Positions 15,556 to 24,634 of a stretch of 40,471 nucleotides of DNA are shown here, piece after piece. This DNA is from Suilimivivens sp964458255 (lineage in GTDB: Bacteria > Bacillota > Clostridia > Lachnospirales > Lachnospiraceae): NCBI GenBank assembly GCA_964458255.1, contig CAYWHY010000011.1, positions 1 to 40,471 on the forward strand, written 5' to 3'. Position 1 is the first letter of the stretch; each line of letters starts with the position of its first letter. The notes under the pieces were generated by a model. It did no database searches, had not been told where the DNA came from, and saw nothing but the letters and a program-made list of their open reading frames with translations. A program made the position numbers and the translations under genes.

Positions 15556-18538
15556 ACGCTATACTTCCTTTCTGCCTGCTGATTTCCTGAATGTATCCAA
15601 TGTATACTTTTGCCGCTTTATAAAGTGTATCCGGCGTTTTCCCATTTTTTCTTCCTTTTGCTGCTTTCTGTGCAAAATCCGCAAGTTCCGGCATACTGCC
15701 TGACAGAAAACGAATATCTCCTGTCTGCATATCTTCTTTTGAAAGCATTTCCTCAAATAATTTTTTATTTTTTTCTAAAAGAGCACTTGTCAGCCCGTCA
15801 TCACAAATACTGTAGCCAAAAAGAACTTTGCCTTCTAACGTAAACTCTGCCTCATTCCTGCCTAGTTCCTGTGTTTCAAAAGAAATTGCCACTTTGCTTT
15901 CTCCCTGTCCTTTATGTATCATCTTAAGGTTCACGGATGTAAGTGTACCATTAATGTTAACGGGCATTTCATAGTTTTCTTCCTTTGCCATGGAGCCCAT
16001 AAAACCAAGCTGTTTATAAAGAACAACCATTGCTTTGACATCCAAGGATTGATATTCTTCCGTAAATGCTGCATTTTCAACTACCTGCTGCATTTGATTT
16101 ATCATTTTACCATATTTACTCTTTGCTTTTTCTGTATCTGTAAAGTTCTCAAGCAGTTCCGCTTCCCTTAAATCTTTCATTTCTTTATTTTCTTCTGTCA
16201 AATTCCTGTATTTAAGGAAAACTTCGCCAAACCCCTTCATCATAGACTTTGCCAAAAGAAGATTATCAGCACTTACCGGTTGATGATATTCCATTAGATA
16301 CCGCAAAACCGCTTCTTCGCTACCCATGGCATTTCTGACTTCTTCTGATACTGCTTTATCAAACTCTACTGCCGCTTCTTTTGTCTGTTCATCAAAAATC
16401 TGTGCTTCCATCTGCTCTCTGTTTTTAATATAACCTTTTTCAATTTGCTCTAAGATAGTCGGAACGGAAGATTCTCTGGCTTTTACTCCACCAAAGCCGT
16501 CGTTTACTATATAATCCATATTCTTTTTCTTTCCGGTTCTTACTGCTGTTAGAAGATTTTCGAGTGTGGGAGCATTTCCTGTCCGAAGCACGGCACCTAC
16601 TGCCGCATCATCACCCTTTTCTATTTGACGAAGCAATCTGTATATTCCTATATAAGCACTTCTCTCATCCTCTGAAATATCCTTTTTCTGTTCCATTTGA
16701 TACAGGAACTTGCTATAGGATTCCATTTCTGCAGAAATATCCACAGGCTGATGATCTAAATATTCTTTCAGTTCACAAAGAGGCATTGCAAGAGGATTAA
16801 CACCTTCCCGAATCATGGAAAGCACTGTTCCCGGCTTCATCTTTTCTACCACTTCTGTAAGCAAATCATCTGCTTTGCGTACCTGCTCGAAATTTTCATC
16901 CGTCATTTCCATGCTGTTATAAGCCATGATTCTGACAACCTTACGATTTTTATCGTAAATATCCTTCTGCATATCTGCCAGTATATCATCCACATTCCGA
17001 AATGCCTTATGAATGGAATCCCCCATATCGTTTCTGGGAACAGTCATAAGCGCCTCATAAGCTTCTCCGGCTTTTTGATATGCAGTCCGTCGGGTAATAG
17101 CTATCTGTTCTATTTCGGGAAGTGTATTTACTTCCGTTACATCTGCCGCTATTGCCGCCGGTGCCCATTTAATATTTTCTAATGTATAAAGAGTCTGCTG
17201 ATACACGCTGCTTTTTTGTTCAGCTGTCTGTGCATCCACATCTTTCACTAAAGCCTTGCCATCTTCTATGTTTGCTTTATGTAATTGCCCGGCCAATACT
17301 TCCATGGACATAGTCTCAAGGGAAAATCCGCTTCGCAGCAATCGTAAGTTTGCTCCGACTGTCATGGAAAGTCTTACCTGCATGAACAGATTTCTGCCTG
17401 CTGTATCCTCTTCCCTTACCGGATGGGATTCTTCTGCTTTCCATTCTTCCACGGCAGCGAAAAGATTTTTTAAATTAAAAGGCAGATTCTTTGCCTTAAT
17501 AATATCTACTGCTTCTTCCGATGCCTGCTCTACCTGTTCCTTTAAAGAAACAGCCTTCTCCAAATTACTCTGCTTTTTGGTAATATCAGCCTGTAACGGT
17601 ACTTTTCCGTCAGCAATCGCAATTGCCGCTGCCTTCGCAAAAGCTTCCGGATTCTGCGGTAAAATTACCTCTCCCATCTGCAGCTTTCTACTAAAGGTAT
17701 CCGTGTTTAAAGGAATCCCTTTTTCTATCAGCCACCCGGCATTTTCAATTGTCTCTTTACCGACACTGAAACCGGCTTCTTTAATGACTTTTTCTATCTG
17801 AGGCATTAACTGCTCATAATCAATATTTTCAGGCTTTTTTGCATAATAACCTGACACATTTCCTGCAGCATAATAACCTTTTCCCTGACGGCTTCCGTCT
17901 CCCGTTGCGGCAAAACGTGCCATATAAAGATTCTCTACAGTAGGCGGAAACTGATTTTCTATCATGTACTTTGTGGAACCATCCGAAATCCCATCTATTC
18001 CGTCCAAAGTATGCCATGCTTCCGTCACTGCTGCTACATTTTCCCCGGTAAGCGGAATATCATACTGCTGAAACTGCTTTTTAAGTTCATCAGCAAACAC
18101 CTGACTTCCCGTGATTGCCGTCAGTTCCTCTGCTTTAAGCGTATCCGTATATCCTGTTATCTGAATGCCGCCTTTGATTAACGCTGCTTTAATATGGTCT
18201 ACAATGGTTACAACTGTTTCGATATCTTCACTGCCGGGATGAAAGCCTTCCTTCTGAAGCCTTGCAAAATCTTCGTCAGACATAGAATTAGACATCACTG
18301 CCATATAGTTCCTTCGGGCAGTAAGATCCTGCTGCCCTGCTTCCTGCATAACCTCTTCTGCGGTCTGTCCATGACCTGCGTAAGCGCTGTTATCCATAAC
18401 TGTGCCAGAAATGTCTAATGCAAAACCTCTTCCGGATACCTTCCCTGTATCCTCCGTGGTACGATATGTAGTTGTATCCCCGTCTACATTTGTATGGTTA
18501 CGGACAGATCCTTCTGCCCCGTCGAAACGAATATTCAT
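15539..18538 (-). CDS. Large DUF6240-type protein, possibly flagellar hook-length control-like
   Basis: 999-residue helical protein with no signal peptide or membrane segment. The overall sequence fits what I know as DUF6240, a family seen beside flagellar genes in Lachnospiraceae. Residues ~880-960 read as an alternating strand/helix segment (VNLKMIHKGQGESKVAISFE, then LGRNEAEFTLEGKVLFGYS), resembling the C-terminal domain of FliK hook-length proteins. That comparison is my inference. The N-terminal 60 residues are polar and disordered-looking, as in export substrates. The gene is translationally joined to flagellin by a 17-base overlap. GATGAGG lies upstream of the ATG. Confidence 0.72.
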   Translation of the reverse strand: MNIRFDGAEGSVRNHTNVDGDTTTYRTTEDTGKVSGRGFALDISGTVMDNSAYAGHGQTAEEVMQEAGQQDLTARRNYMAVMSNSMSDEDFARLQKEGFHPGSEDIETVVTIVDHIKAALIKGGIQITGYTDTLKAEELTAITGSQVFADELKKQFQQYDIPLTGENVAAVTEAWHTLDGIDGISDGSTKYMIENQFPPTVENLYMARFAATGDGSRQGKGYYAAGNVSGYYAKKPENIDYEQLMPQIEKVIKEAGFSVGKETIENAGWLIEKGIPLNTDTFSRKLQMGEVILPQNPEAFAKAAAIAIADGKVPLQADITKKQSNLEKAVSLKEQVEQASEEAVDIIKAKNLPFNLKNLFAAVEEWKAEESHPVREEDTAGRNLFMQVRLSMTVGANLRLLRSGFSLETMSMEVLAGQLHKANIEDGKALVKDVDAQTAEQKSSVYQQTLYTLENIKWAPAAIAADVTEVNTLPEIEQIAITRRTAYQKAGEAYEALMTVPRNDMGDSIHKAFRNVDDILADMQKDIYDKNRKVVRIMAYNSMEMTDENFEQVRKADDLLTEVVEKMKPGTVLSMIREGVNPLAMPLCELKEYLDHQPVDISAEMESYSKFLYQMEQKKDISEDERSAYIGIYRLLRQIEKGDDAAVGAVLRTGNAPTLENLLTAVRTGKKKNMDYIVNDGFGGVKARESSVPTILEQIEKGYIKNREQMEAQIFDEQTKEAAVEFDKAVSEEVRNAMGSEEAVLRYLMEYHQPVSADNLLLAKSMMKGFGEVFLKYRNLTEENKEMKDLREAELLENFTDTEKAKSKYGKMINQMQQVVENAAFTEEYQSLDVKAMVVLYKQLGFMGSMAKEENYEMPVNINGTLTSVNLKMIHKGQGESKVAISFETQELGRNEAEFTLEGKVLFGYSICDDGLTSALLEKNKKLFEEMLSKEDMQTGDIRFLSGSMPELADFAQKAAKGRKNGKTPDTLYKAAKVYIGYIQEISRQKGSIAYENQL

Positions 18539-18560
18539 ATTTATACCTCATCACCATAAC

Positions 18561-18593
18561 AAAAAGGGTAAATGTTTTTCACATTCACCCTTT
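18561..18593 (-). terminator. glgB: Terminator after glgB
   Basis: 13-pair hairpin with one mismatch: AAAGGGTGAATGT (18593-18581) and ACATTTACCCTTT (18575-18563) around GAAAA, then TTTTTG on the minus strand. It follows glgB closely and precedes the DUF6240 gene. Confidence 0.85.
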
Positions 18594-18620
18594 ATTTCGG
18601 CATATCTGTTTCGTTTCTTA
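18594..18620 (-). promoter_or_regulatory. Candidate sigma-D (sigma-28) flagellar promoter
   Basis: Minus-strand TAAG (18620-18617), 15 bases, then GCCGAAAT (18601-18594), close to the Firmicutes SigD consensus TAAA-N15-GCCGATAT. Its start site would fall near 18588, inside the left arm of the glgB terminator, so the new transcript would lack the first bases of that stem. It would drive the DUF6240 protein, flagellin and fliS. Confidence 0.6.
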
Positions 18621-18624
18621 ACCT

Positions 18625-20541
18625 TTAGAACTGAAAGATTAACGCACTAAGCGGCGGCAAATCTAAAGTAATACTGTAATCTTTACCGTTACACGCCTCT
18701 TCTTTAGCTGTAAGTTCCTTAGGCATTTCTGCTCCAAAACCGCCAAATTGCTTTTCATCACTATTTAAAAGCAGTTTATATTTTTTCTTATGAGGAACGC
18801 CTATCTTATAATTCTCCCATTTCATAGGTGTCATATTAATGATAAACAGCAGATTATTTTTTCCGTTTTCAGACTTACGGAAAAAACCATAGGTGCTTCT
18901 TTCCTTATCGTCACAGTTAAGCCATTCGAATCCGTTCCAGTTGTTATCATTTTCATACAGACAAGGATAGTTACGGTAAATTTTAAGAAGTTCTTTTACA
19001 TACTCCTGCATTCCTTTGTTCAAATCCTCTGTAAGCAGGAACCAGTCAAGCTCTCTGTCTTCACTCCACTCTCTCTCCTGGGCAAATTCCTGTCCCATAA
19101 AAAGAAGCTTCTTCCCTGCGTGTCCGAACATATACGCATACCCGGCGCGAAGGTTAGCATATTTATCTACCCGATATCCGGGCATCTTATTGACCATGGA
19201 ACATTTAAGATGTACTACTTCATCATGCGACAACGGCAAGATGTAGTTTTCACTCTCATTATAACTCATGGCAAAAGTAAGTGCATAATGGTTATCCTTT
19301 TTGAAATAAGGATCCAGCTTCATGTAATCGCAAAAATCATGCATCCAGCCCATGTTCCATTTAAAGCTGAAACCAAGACCTCCGGCTTCTACCGGATGTG
19401 TGACCTTAGGCCATGCCGTGGATTCTTCTGCAATAGTAATAAACCCGGGGTACGTACCACGTACCACAGAATTTAGATGACGGAAAAATTCAATTGCTTC
19501 TAAATTCTTGTTATCACCATATTGATTGGCAACCCACTGTCCATCCTTCTTCCCGTAATCCAGATAAAGCATGGAAGCTACGGCATCTACGCGAATTCCG
19601 TCGATATGAAATTCCTTAATCCAGAATAATGCATTGGCAATCAGAAAATTTTTGACTTCTGTCTTACCATAATTAAAGATTTTGGTACCCCAGTCAGGAT
19701 GTTCTCCCTTTCTCGGATCCGGGTCTTCAAAAATACATTGTCCGTCAAATCGCCCAAGTCCATGGGCATCTGTTGCAAAATGTGCCGGTACCCAGTCAAG
19801 GATAACACCGATTTTATTTTTATGCAGCTCGTTAACAAGATACATAAAATCCTTCGGTTCTCCGTATCGGGAAGTAGGCGCATAGTAACCGGTTACCTGA
19901 TATCCCCAGGAACCGTCAAAAGGATATTCCGAAATCCCCATAAGCTCCACATGGGTATACTTCATTTCTTTCAGATATTCTACAATTTTTTCAGCAAATT
20001 CTCTGTAATTGTAAAATCCCTGCTCTTCGGGCCTTGGATGACGCATCCATGAACCAATATGACATTCATAAACCGCCATCGGTTCTTTATAGTAATTTTT
20101 ACTGTCTCTTTCCTTCATCCATGCACCATCTGTCCACTCAAAGCCTGACAAATCGGTGGTTCTGGAAGCATTACCGGGACGCATTTCTGCATAATTTGCA
20201 AAAGGATCTGCCTTATAAAGTTTTTCCCCCGAAGGTGTAATAATTAAAAACTTATATAGCTCTCCTGTTCCCACTCCCGGTATAAATGTTGCATAAATCC
20301 CGCCGGGACCTAACTTCTTCATAGGATTTGCCTGCTCATCCCAGCCATTAAAGGTTCCGATTACATAAACACCGGCCGCATTGGGTGCCCATACACCAAA
20401 GAACATACCCTTTACACCATCTTCAACCGAAACATGCGCTCCCAGTTTCTTATAAATATCATAATGTGTCCCTTGTGCAAACAGATACTGATCTGCTTCG
20501 GAAATAAATACCGTTTCCCCTGAATTTTTGTGTTTATTCAT
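18625..20541 (-). CDS. glgB: 1,4-alpha-glucan branching enzyme
   Basis: Makes alpha-1,6 branches in glycogen. The N-terminal CBM48 region (~40-130, FFGVWAPNAAGVYVIGTFNG) precedes a GH13 barrel. The conserved motifs are DWVPAHF (249-255), GIRVDA with nucleophile D319, AEES with acid/base E372, and SHDE with D440. The C-terminal beta domain ends LPPLSALIFQF. Length 638 is normal. The start is supported by GGTGGGGGTG. It lies 20 bases after the TPR/AAA-like gene, so both are probably on one mRNA. No other glycogen genes are in the window. Confidence 0.97.
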   Translation of the reverse strand: MNKHKNSGETVFISEADQYLFAQGTHYDIYKKLGAHVSVEDGVKGMFFGVWAPNAAGVYVIGTFNGWDEQANPMKKLGPGGIYATFIPGVGTGELYKFLIITPSGEKLYKADPFANYAEMRPGNASRTTDLSGFEWTDGAWMKERDSKNYYKEPMAVYECHIGSWMRHPRPEEQGFYNYREFAEKIVEYLKEMKYTHVELMGISEYPFDGSWGYQVTGYYAPTSRYGEPKDFMYLVNELHKNKIGVILDWVPAHFATDAHGLGRFDGQCIFEDPDPRKGEHPDWGTKIFNYGKTEVKNFLIANALFWIKEFHIDGIRVDAVASMLYLDYGKKDGQWVANQYGDNKNLEAIEFFRHLNSVVRGTYPGFITIAEESTAWPKVTHPVEAGGLGFSFKWNMGWMHDFCDYMKLDPYFKKDNHYALTFAMSYNESENYILPLSHDEVVHLKCSMVNKMPGYRVDKYANLRAGYAYMFGHAGKKLLFMGQEFAQEREWSEDRELDWFLLTEDLNKGMQEYVKELLKIYRNYPCLYENDNNWNGFEWLNCDDKERSTYGFFRKSENGKNNLLFIINMTPMKWENYKIGVPHKKKYKLLLNSDEKQFGGFGAEMPKELTAKEEACNGKDYSITLDLPPLSALIFQF

Positions 20542-20561
20542 ATAAACACCCCCACCATTAT

Positions 20562-23500
20562 TTAATGCATAAAATCATTTTCCCGAAGAACAATCATGTC
20601 TTCTTCATCGTATCGTTTACCAAGTAAAACATCAAAGAAATGTTTCGGCGTTTTCTTATCCGCATAATAAATAGCTTCATCAATCAGTTCTTCAATTTCA
20701 GAAAGGGTTACTTCATGATCACTTGTCTGCATCTCGGCAATTCTGGTATGCAGTGCTAATACTCCCAATTCATCAATCGCATATTCCTGCTTTAATGCAT
20801 ACTTTTTCGCATACCTTACAAGGGTTTGATCATTCAATGCTTCCACATCAACCCTTAAATTGAAAATAGGAAGCAGTATCTCATTCTTAGCAAGAAAATC
20901 ATCTATCTTTTGTTTGTGATCTGAAAGCAATGCAATAATCCCTCTGCCTTCCTGGTTTAACTCTTTTACCAGAGCCCCTACGGTAGACTCCTCCATGGCA
21001 GATGCATCTTCAATAATAATTGCACCTCCTTCTAACTTATCCAGGGTGGCGCCTACATCCTTTTTATTCATAGTCTCACCGGAAATTTTTGCAACTTTTC
21101 CCGAAAAATTATTGTCAGAGTTTTGAATTTCTTTTACCAAAAGTTTCGCCAGCTCCGTAGTTCCGGTACCTTCTTCTCCACTGATTACAACATTACCTGT
21201 ATAAGATGCCATACTAATATTATCAATGGCTTCCACTATCTGCTTTCTAGTCTTTTTATGATGAATAAACGCTGCAAACTGCTCTTTCTCACCGGGTGTC
21301 ATCTCTCTTTCCGTATACTTGTTACTTCCCTTTGCTCTATCATCTTCTACAGCTTTTTCTCCGAATTCCTTTCTATCTTCTGTCAAAGTTTCTTCTGTTT
21401 TTGTTTCCTCAGACTGCTCTTCTACCGCAACCCATTCTTCTGCTTTATCCGTCTCTTCTTTTTCCTCTGCAAGATTCATTTCCGTTGCCGCAATTTCACC
21501 AAAAGCTTCCGGCTCCTTATCTGCTGCCTCTTCTGCTCTCTCTTCGAAGGTTTCCGGCTCCTTATCCGTCTCTTCTGCTCTCTCCCCGAAGGTTTCCGGC
21601 TCCTTATCCGTCTCTTCTGCTCTCTCCCCGAAGGTTTCCGGCTCCTTATCTGCTGCTTCTTCTGCTCTCTCTTCGAAGGTTCCCGGCTCCTTATCTGCTG
21701 CTTCTTCTGCTCTCTCTTCGAAGGTTTCCGGCTCCTTATCTGCTGCTTCTTCTGCTCTCTCTTCGAAGGCTTCCGGCTCCTCATCTGTCATTTCAGGTTC
21801 TGCTTCAATCACAGATTCTTCTGCCTTTTCTTCGAGTTCCTTCCTCTCATTAAGTTCTTCCTCTGTTTCTTCCTTCTCTATATCAGCGACTTTGATTACT
21901 CTGGGTATTTCGTCTCCTACCCGTTCATCTTCTTCCTTCATTGCGGCAGAAATCATGGCTTTTTCAAGTTCTTCCAAAAGACCCGTTTTGCTTGATTCAT
22001 CAAAATCGGCAAACAAAGTATCTGTCTGCTTCTTTACACGTTCTTTGATTTCTTCCATACGTTTTTGCTGATTTTCTTTTTTGATACGTTCCCATTCAGC
22101 CATGATATCGTCAATACTAATCTGACCTGTAATCTGCTTTTCTATTGCTTCCTGTTCCGGAACAATTAACCGAATCTGTCCGTCGTATCCCTGAGAAAGA
22201 ATCTCATCATATCCGGAAGGTCTGTTAAAGGTCTTAATTACACCTGTTCCGCTAATAGCAGGGTCACAATCTGCCATAGTCATTTGCACTCCGTCGTCAG
22301 GATCGGTTTCCCATGCAGCTTCTTCCGATATATCTTCTTCTATAACTTCTTCCGGTACATCCTCCTGATACGGTAATTCTTCAGACATATTTTCAGGGAA
22401 CACTTCTTTTTGCAAAATTTGTTTACCGGATTCGGAAATCACTTCTCCGACACTTACTTCTGCCGTATTGCCAAAAAACACTTCCTCGGAAACAGGTGCA
22501 TCTTCCGCAATTAGTTGCATTTCGTCCGTATCCTGAGAAACAAAAAATGGTGTATCCGCTTCTTCTTCATTTTCTTCGGATTCTTCCCTAGCCTCTTCTC
22601 GGATTTCTTCCGAAGCCTCCTCCTTAACGTCCTGCATCATGTCTTCTTCCGTTTCAACAAAATAAGAAGCTTCAGACAATTCCGTTGCATTCGCAATTTC
22701 TTCTGCCGGTATATCCTGTGTACCCTCTAAAAACTCCTTCATGCTTTCCGCAAGCTCTTTTTGCAAATTAAGGGTATTATATTGACTTACATCTACTGTT
22801 TTTACTTCTATATCATCAATTTCTTTAGATGGAAGCTCCTGCGTAGGATCCGTTAAAACATTCTCTTTACGGCTATATTCACCGTCGTCTTCTTCTTCGG
22901 TCTCTCTGCTTGCTTCTTCTTTAATCGCATTACCTTCTGCTACAATTTCCGGCTCGATAATACCGCCTGTCTGGCGCATCTGCACAAACTTTGCCTCCTG
23001 GTCCGGTGTAAGAGGCTGATGAAGCTGCTTTAGTTCCAACGCCTTTAACACATATCTGCCGTCGCCAAACCAAAGAAACATCTCATCACATTCCTCAATA
23101 CATTTAGATTCCAGTCCGATTCTATGATACAGATAGGCAAGCTCGTAAGCCCATTTCTCACGGTAATCTCTCTTTTTAAACTCCTCGAGTACCGCAATTC
23201 TCTCTTCCAGGCTCACTTCCTGTGCTTCATAAAGCTTATACTGCAAAATATATCGGCCGGTATCCTTCGGTGCAATCTGAACAAACTCTTTATAATATTC
23301 AATCGCCTGTACATACTCTTCCAATTTAATGGAAAGCTCACAAAGTGAATATACAATTAATCTTCCACCCGGATGTCTGTCATATGCAAGCAGCAAAATA
23401 TTCCGACTGTCTTCATAGCGCCTGTTAATCTTGTATAAATCACTGATAGTACAAAGCATCATCACACTTTTTACTCTGCGCCAGTCAATGGTATCCGCAA

Positions 23501-23582
23501 TCTTAACTGCCTGTGCATATTCTCCCTCTGCTATTAAAGATTTAATTTCATCTGCACGTACTTTATATTCATACTTATCCAA
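20562..23582 (-). CDS. TPR / acidic-repeat / AAA-like protein of unknown function
   Basis: Soluble protein of about 1006 residues in three parts. Residues 1-180 are helical repeats of TPR type (YEDSRNILLLAYDRHPGGRL). Residues ~200-760 are very acidic and low complexity, including six tandem copies of EPETFEERAEEAADK-like units. Residues ~775-1000 look like an AAA+ module, with ISGEEGTGTTELAKLL in place of Walker A (GTGTT without the lysine) and GGAIIIEDAS as Walker B. I choose the TTG at 23582 because GAGGTGG sits 5 bases before it and the protein then starts MDKYEYK. The alternative GTG at 23591 has no good site. ATP binding is doubtful. Function unknown; it precedes glgB. Confidence 0.8.
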   Translation of the reverse strand: MDKYEYKVRADEIKSLIAEGEYAQAVKIADTIDWRRVKSVMMLCTISDLYKINRRYEDSRNILLLAYDRHPGGRLIVYSLCELSIKLEEYVQAIEYYKEFVQIAPKDTGRYILQYKLYEAQEVSLEERIAVLEEFKKRDYREKWAYELAYLYHRIGLESKCIEECDEMFLWFGDGRYVLKALELKQLHQPLTPDQEAKFVQMRQTGGIIEPEIVAEGNAIKEEASRETEEEDDGEYSRKENVLTDPTQELPSKEIDDIEVKTVDVSQYNTLNLQKELAESMKEFLEGTQDIPAEEIANATELSEASYFVETEEDMMQDVKEEASEEIREEAREESEENEEEADTPFFVSQDTDEMQLIAEDAPVSEEVFFGNTAEVSVGEVISESGKQILQKEVFPENMSEELPYQEDVPEEVIEEDISEEAAWETDPDDGVQMTMADCDPAISGTGVIKTFNRPSGYDEILSQGYDGQIRLIVPEQEAIEKQITGQISIDDIMAEWERIKKENQQKRMEEIKERVKKQTDTLFADFDESSKTGLLEELEKAMISAAMKEEDERVGDEIPRVIKVADIEKEETEEELNERKELEEKAEESVIEAEPEMTDEEPEAFEERAEEAADKEPETFEERAEEAADKEPGTFEERAEEAADKEPETFGERAEETDKEPETFGERAEETDKEPETFEERAEEAADKEPEAFGEIAATEMNLAEEKEETDKAEEWVAVEEQSEETKTEETLTEDRKEFGEKAVEDDRAKGSNKYTEREMTPGEKEQFAAFIHHKKTRKQIVEAIDNISMASYTGNVVISGEEGTGTTELAKLLVKEIQNSDNNFSGKVAKISGETMNKKDVGATLDKLEGGAIIIEDASAMEESTVGALVKELNQEGRGIIALLSDHKQKIDDFLAKNEILLPIFNLRVDVEALNDQTLVRYAKKYALKQEYAIDELGVLALHTRIAEMQTSDHEVTLSEIEELIDEAIYYADKKTPKHFFDVLLGKRYDEEDMIVLRENDFMH
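21516..21779. repeat. Six in-frame tandem repeats of 45 or 42 bp
   Basis: The repeat encodes EPEAFEERAEEAADK-type units: four of 15 residues and two of 14 (with ETDK in place of EAADK). It spans 264 bp, and a seventh partial unit follows to about 21507. Near-identical DNA copies suggest recent expansion by slippage or recombination. Open frames in other frames here are shadows of this repeat. Confidence 0.9.
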
Positions 23583-23633
23583 GGTAGCCACCTCATGCTT
23601 TTTGTATTTTAGACATAGTTATCCTATTTTTAA

Positions 23634-23662
23634 AGTGTATCATATAGACATACTTATGTCAA
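23634..23662 (-). promoter_or_regulatory. Promoter of the TPR/AAA-like gene and glgB
   Basis: Minus-strand TTGACA (23662-23657), 17 bases, then TACACT (23639-23634). The -35 box overlaps a GACATA/TATGTC dyad (23647-23660), a possible operator. It lies about 50 bases before the start codon. Confidence 0.6.
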
Positions 23663-23684
23663 AAACTATCCAAAAAAACCATCA

Positions 23685-23720
23685 ATATATGGAACTGATT
23701 TTTACATTTTTTCCATATAT
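23685..23720. repeat. 8-bp inverted repeat ATATATGG/CCATATAT
   Basis: Arms at 23685-23692 and 23713-23720 with a 20-base AT-rich loop, between the rsmA terminator and the next promoter. Function unknown; possibly part of the termination region. Confidence 0.35.
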
Positions 23721-23723
23721 AGT

Positions 23724-23747
23724 AAAAGGGCAACTCTCGCTACCCTT
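23724..23747 (-). terminator. Terminator overlapping rsmA stop codon
   Basis: Minus-strand GGGTAGC-GAGA-GTTGCCC followed by TTTT. The seven-pair stem (two G-T pairs) with a GNRA-type tetraloop includes the rsmA stop codon. Confidence 0.6.
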
Positions 23748-24621
23748 CGTATTCTTTCCTTAAGGAATATAAATAATTACTAAGCTTTGCAAATTCCTCC
23801 AAAGTCAATGCTTCTCCTCTTACAGAAGTACCCAAATCAAGGTCCCTAAGTACATCCTGTGCCTGCTGCCTGGTAATGTTTAAATCAGATGCGTTACCAA
23901 GTCCGTTTGCCAATGTTTTTCGTCTTTGATTGAACGCTGCACGAATCACTTTAAACATAAATTCTTCATTTTCTACCTGCACCGGTGGATTATCGTATCG
24001 GTCAAGGCGGATTACCGCACTTCCCACATTGGGCTTTGGAATAAAACATTCAGGAGAAACATAAGCTACCACCTCAGGCTTTGCATAATACTGCACAGCA
24101 AGCGATAATGCTCCGTAATCCTTTGTCCCGGGACCCACCTGCATCCTTTCCGCTACTTCTTTTTGCACCATAACGGTAATACTTTTTAGTGGTACATGGC
24201 TTTCAAATAATCCCATAATAATAGGAGTAGTAATATAATAAGGGAGATTTGCCACCACTTTAATGGAGTTTCCCTGATTCTTTTCTTCCGCCAGTTTCCG
24301 GATATCCACCTTCAGAATATCTTCATTAATGACAGTCACATTATCATAGGGAGATAAGGTATCTTCCAAAATGGGAATCAATGCCTTGTCAATTTCAACA
24401 GCAATTACCTCTCTGGCATTTTCCGCAAGATACTGCGTCATGGTCCCGATTCCGGGACCAATTTCAAGCACACAGTCATCTTTCGTAATTTCCGCCGCAC
24501 TTACTATTTTTTCCAAAATATTGCTGTCAATCAAAAAATTCTGTCCGAAACGCTTTTGGAAATTAAAATTATATTTTCTTAAAACTTCTATTGTCCCTGT
24601 GGGGTTTCCTAATGCAGGCAT
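23740..24621 (-). CDS. rsmA: 16S rRNA dimethyladenosine transferase RsmA (KsgA)
   Basis: Dimethylates two adjacent adenosines near the 3' end of 16S rRNA during small-subunit maturation, using SAM. Motifs seen are FGQNFLID near residue 25, VLEIGPGIGTMT (SAM binding, motif I) and the catalytic NLPYYITTPI (N6-adenine methylase signature). The C-terminal helical domain has AAFNQRRKTLANGL. Length 293 is usual. AGAAAGGT is upstream of the ATG. It lies 13 bases after tatD, a gene pair common in Firmicutes. Confidence 0.97.
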   Translation of the reverse strand: MPALGNPTGTIEVLRKYNFNFQKRFGQNFLIDSNILEKIVSAAEITKDDCVLEIGPGIGTMTQYLAENAREVIAVEIDKALIPILEDTLSPYDNVTVINEDILKVDIRKLAEEKNQGNSIKVVANLPYYITTPIIMGLFESHVPLKSITVMVQKEVAERMQVGPGTKDYGALSLAVQYYAKPEVVAYVSPECFIPKPNVGSAVIRLDRYDNPPVQVENEEFMFKVIRAAFNQRRKTLANGLGNASDLNITRQQAQDVLRDLDLGTSVRGEALTLEEFAKLSNYLYSLRKEYEG

Positions 24622-24634
24622 AATAATTACCTTT

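Noticed and set aside
17256..17801. Rightward 181-codon frame inside the DUF6240 gene
   Set aside because: It is antisense to a continuous 999-codon gene, with no ribosome site or domain.
18790..19476. Rightward 228-codon frame inside glgB
   Set aside because: It is antisense to catalytic motifs of the branching enzyme and has no features of a real protein.
21123..22071. Rightward open frames of 290 and 250 codons across the acidic repeat region
   Set aside because: They lie antisense to the E-rich repeats, and the low-complexity Leu/Phe or Ser products arise from the repeat codons. No ribosome site supports them.
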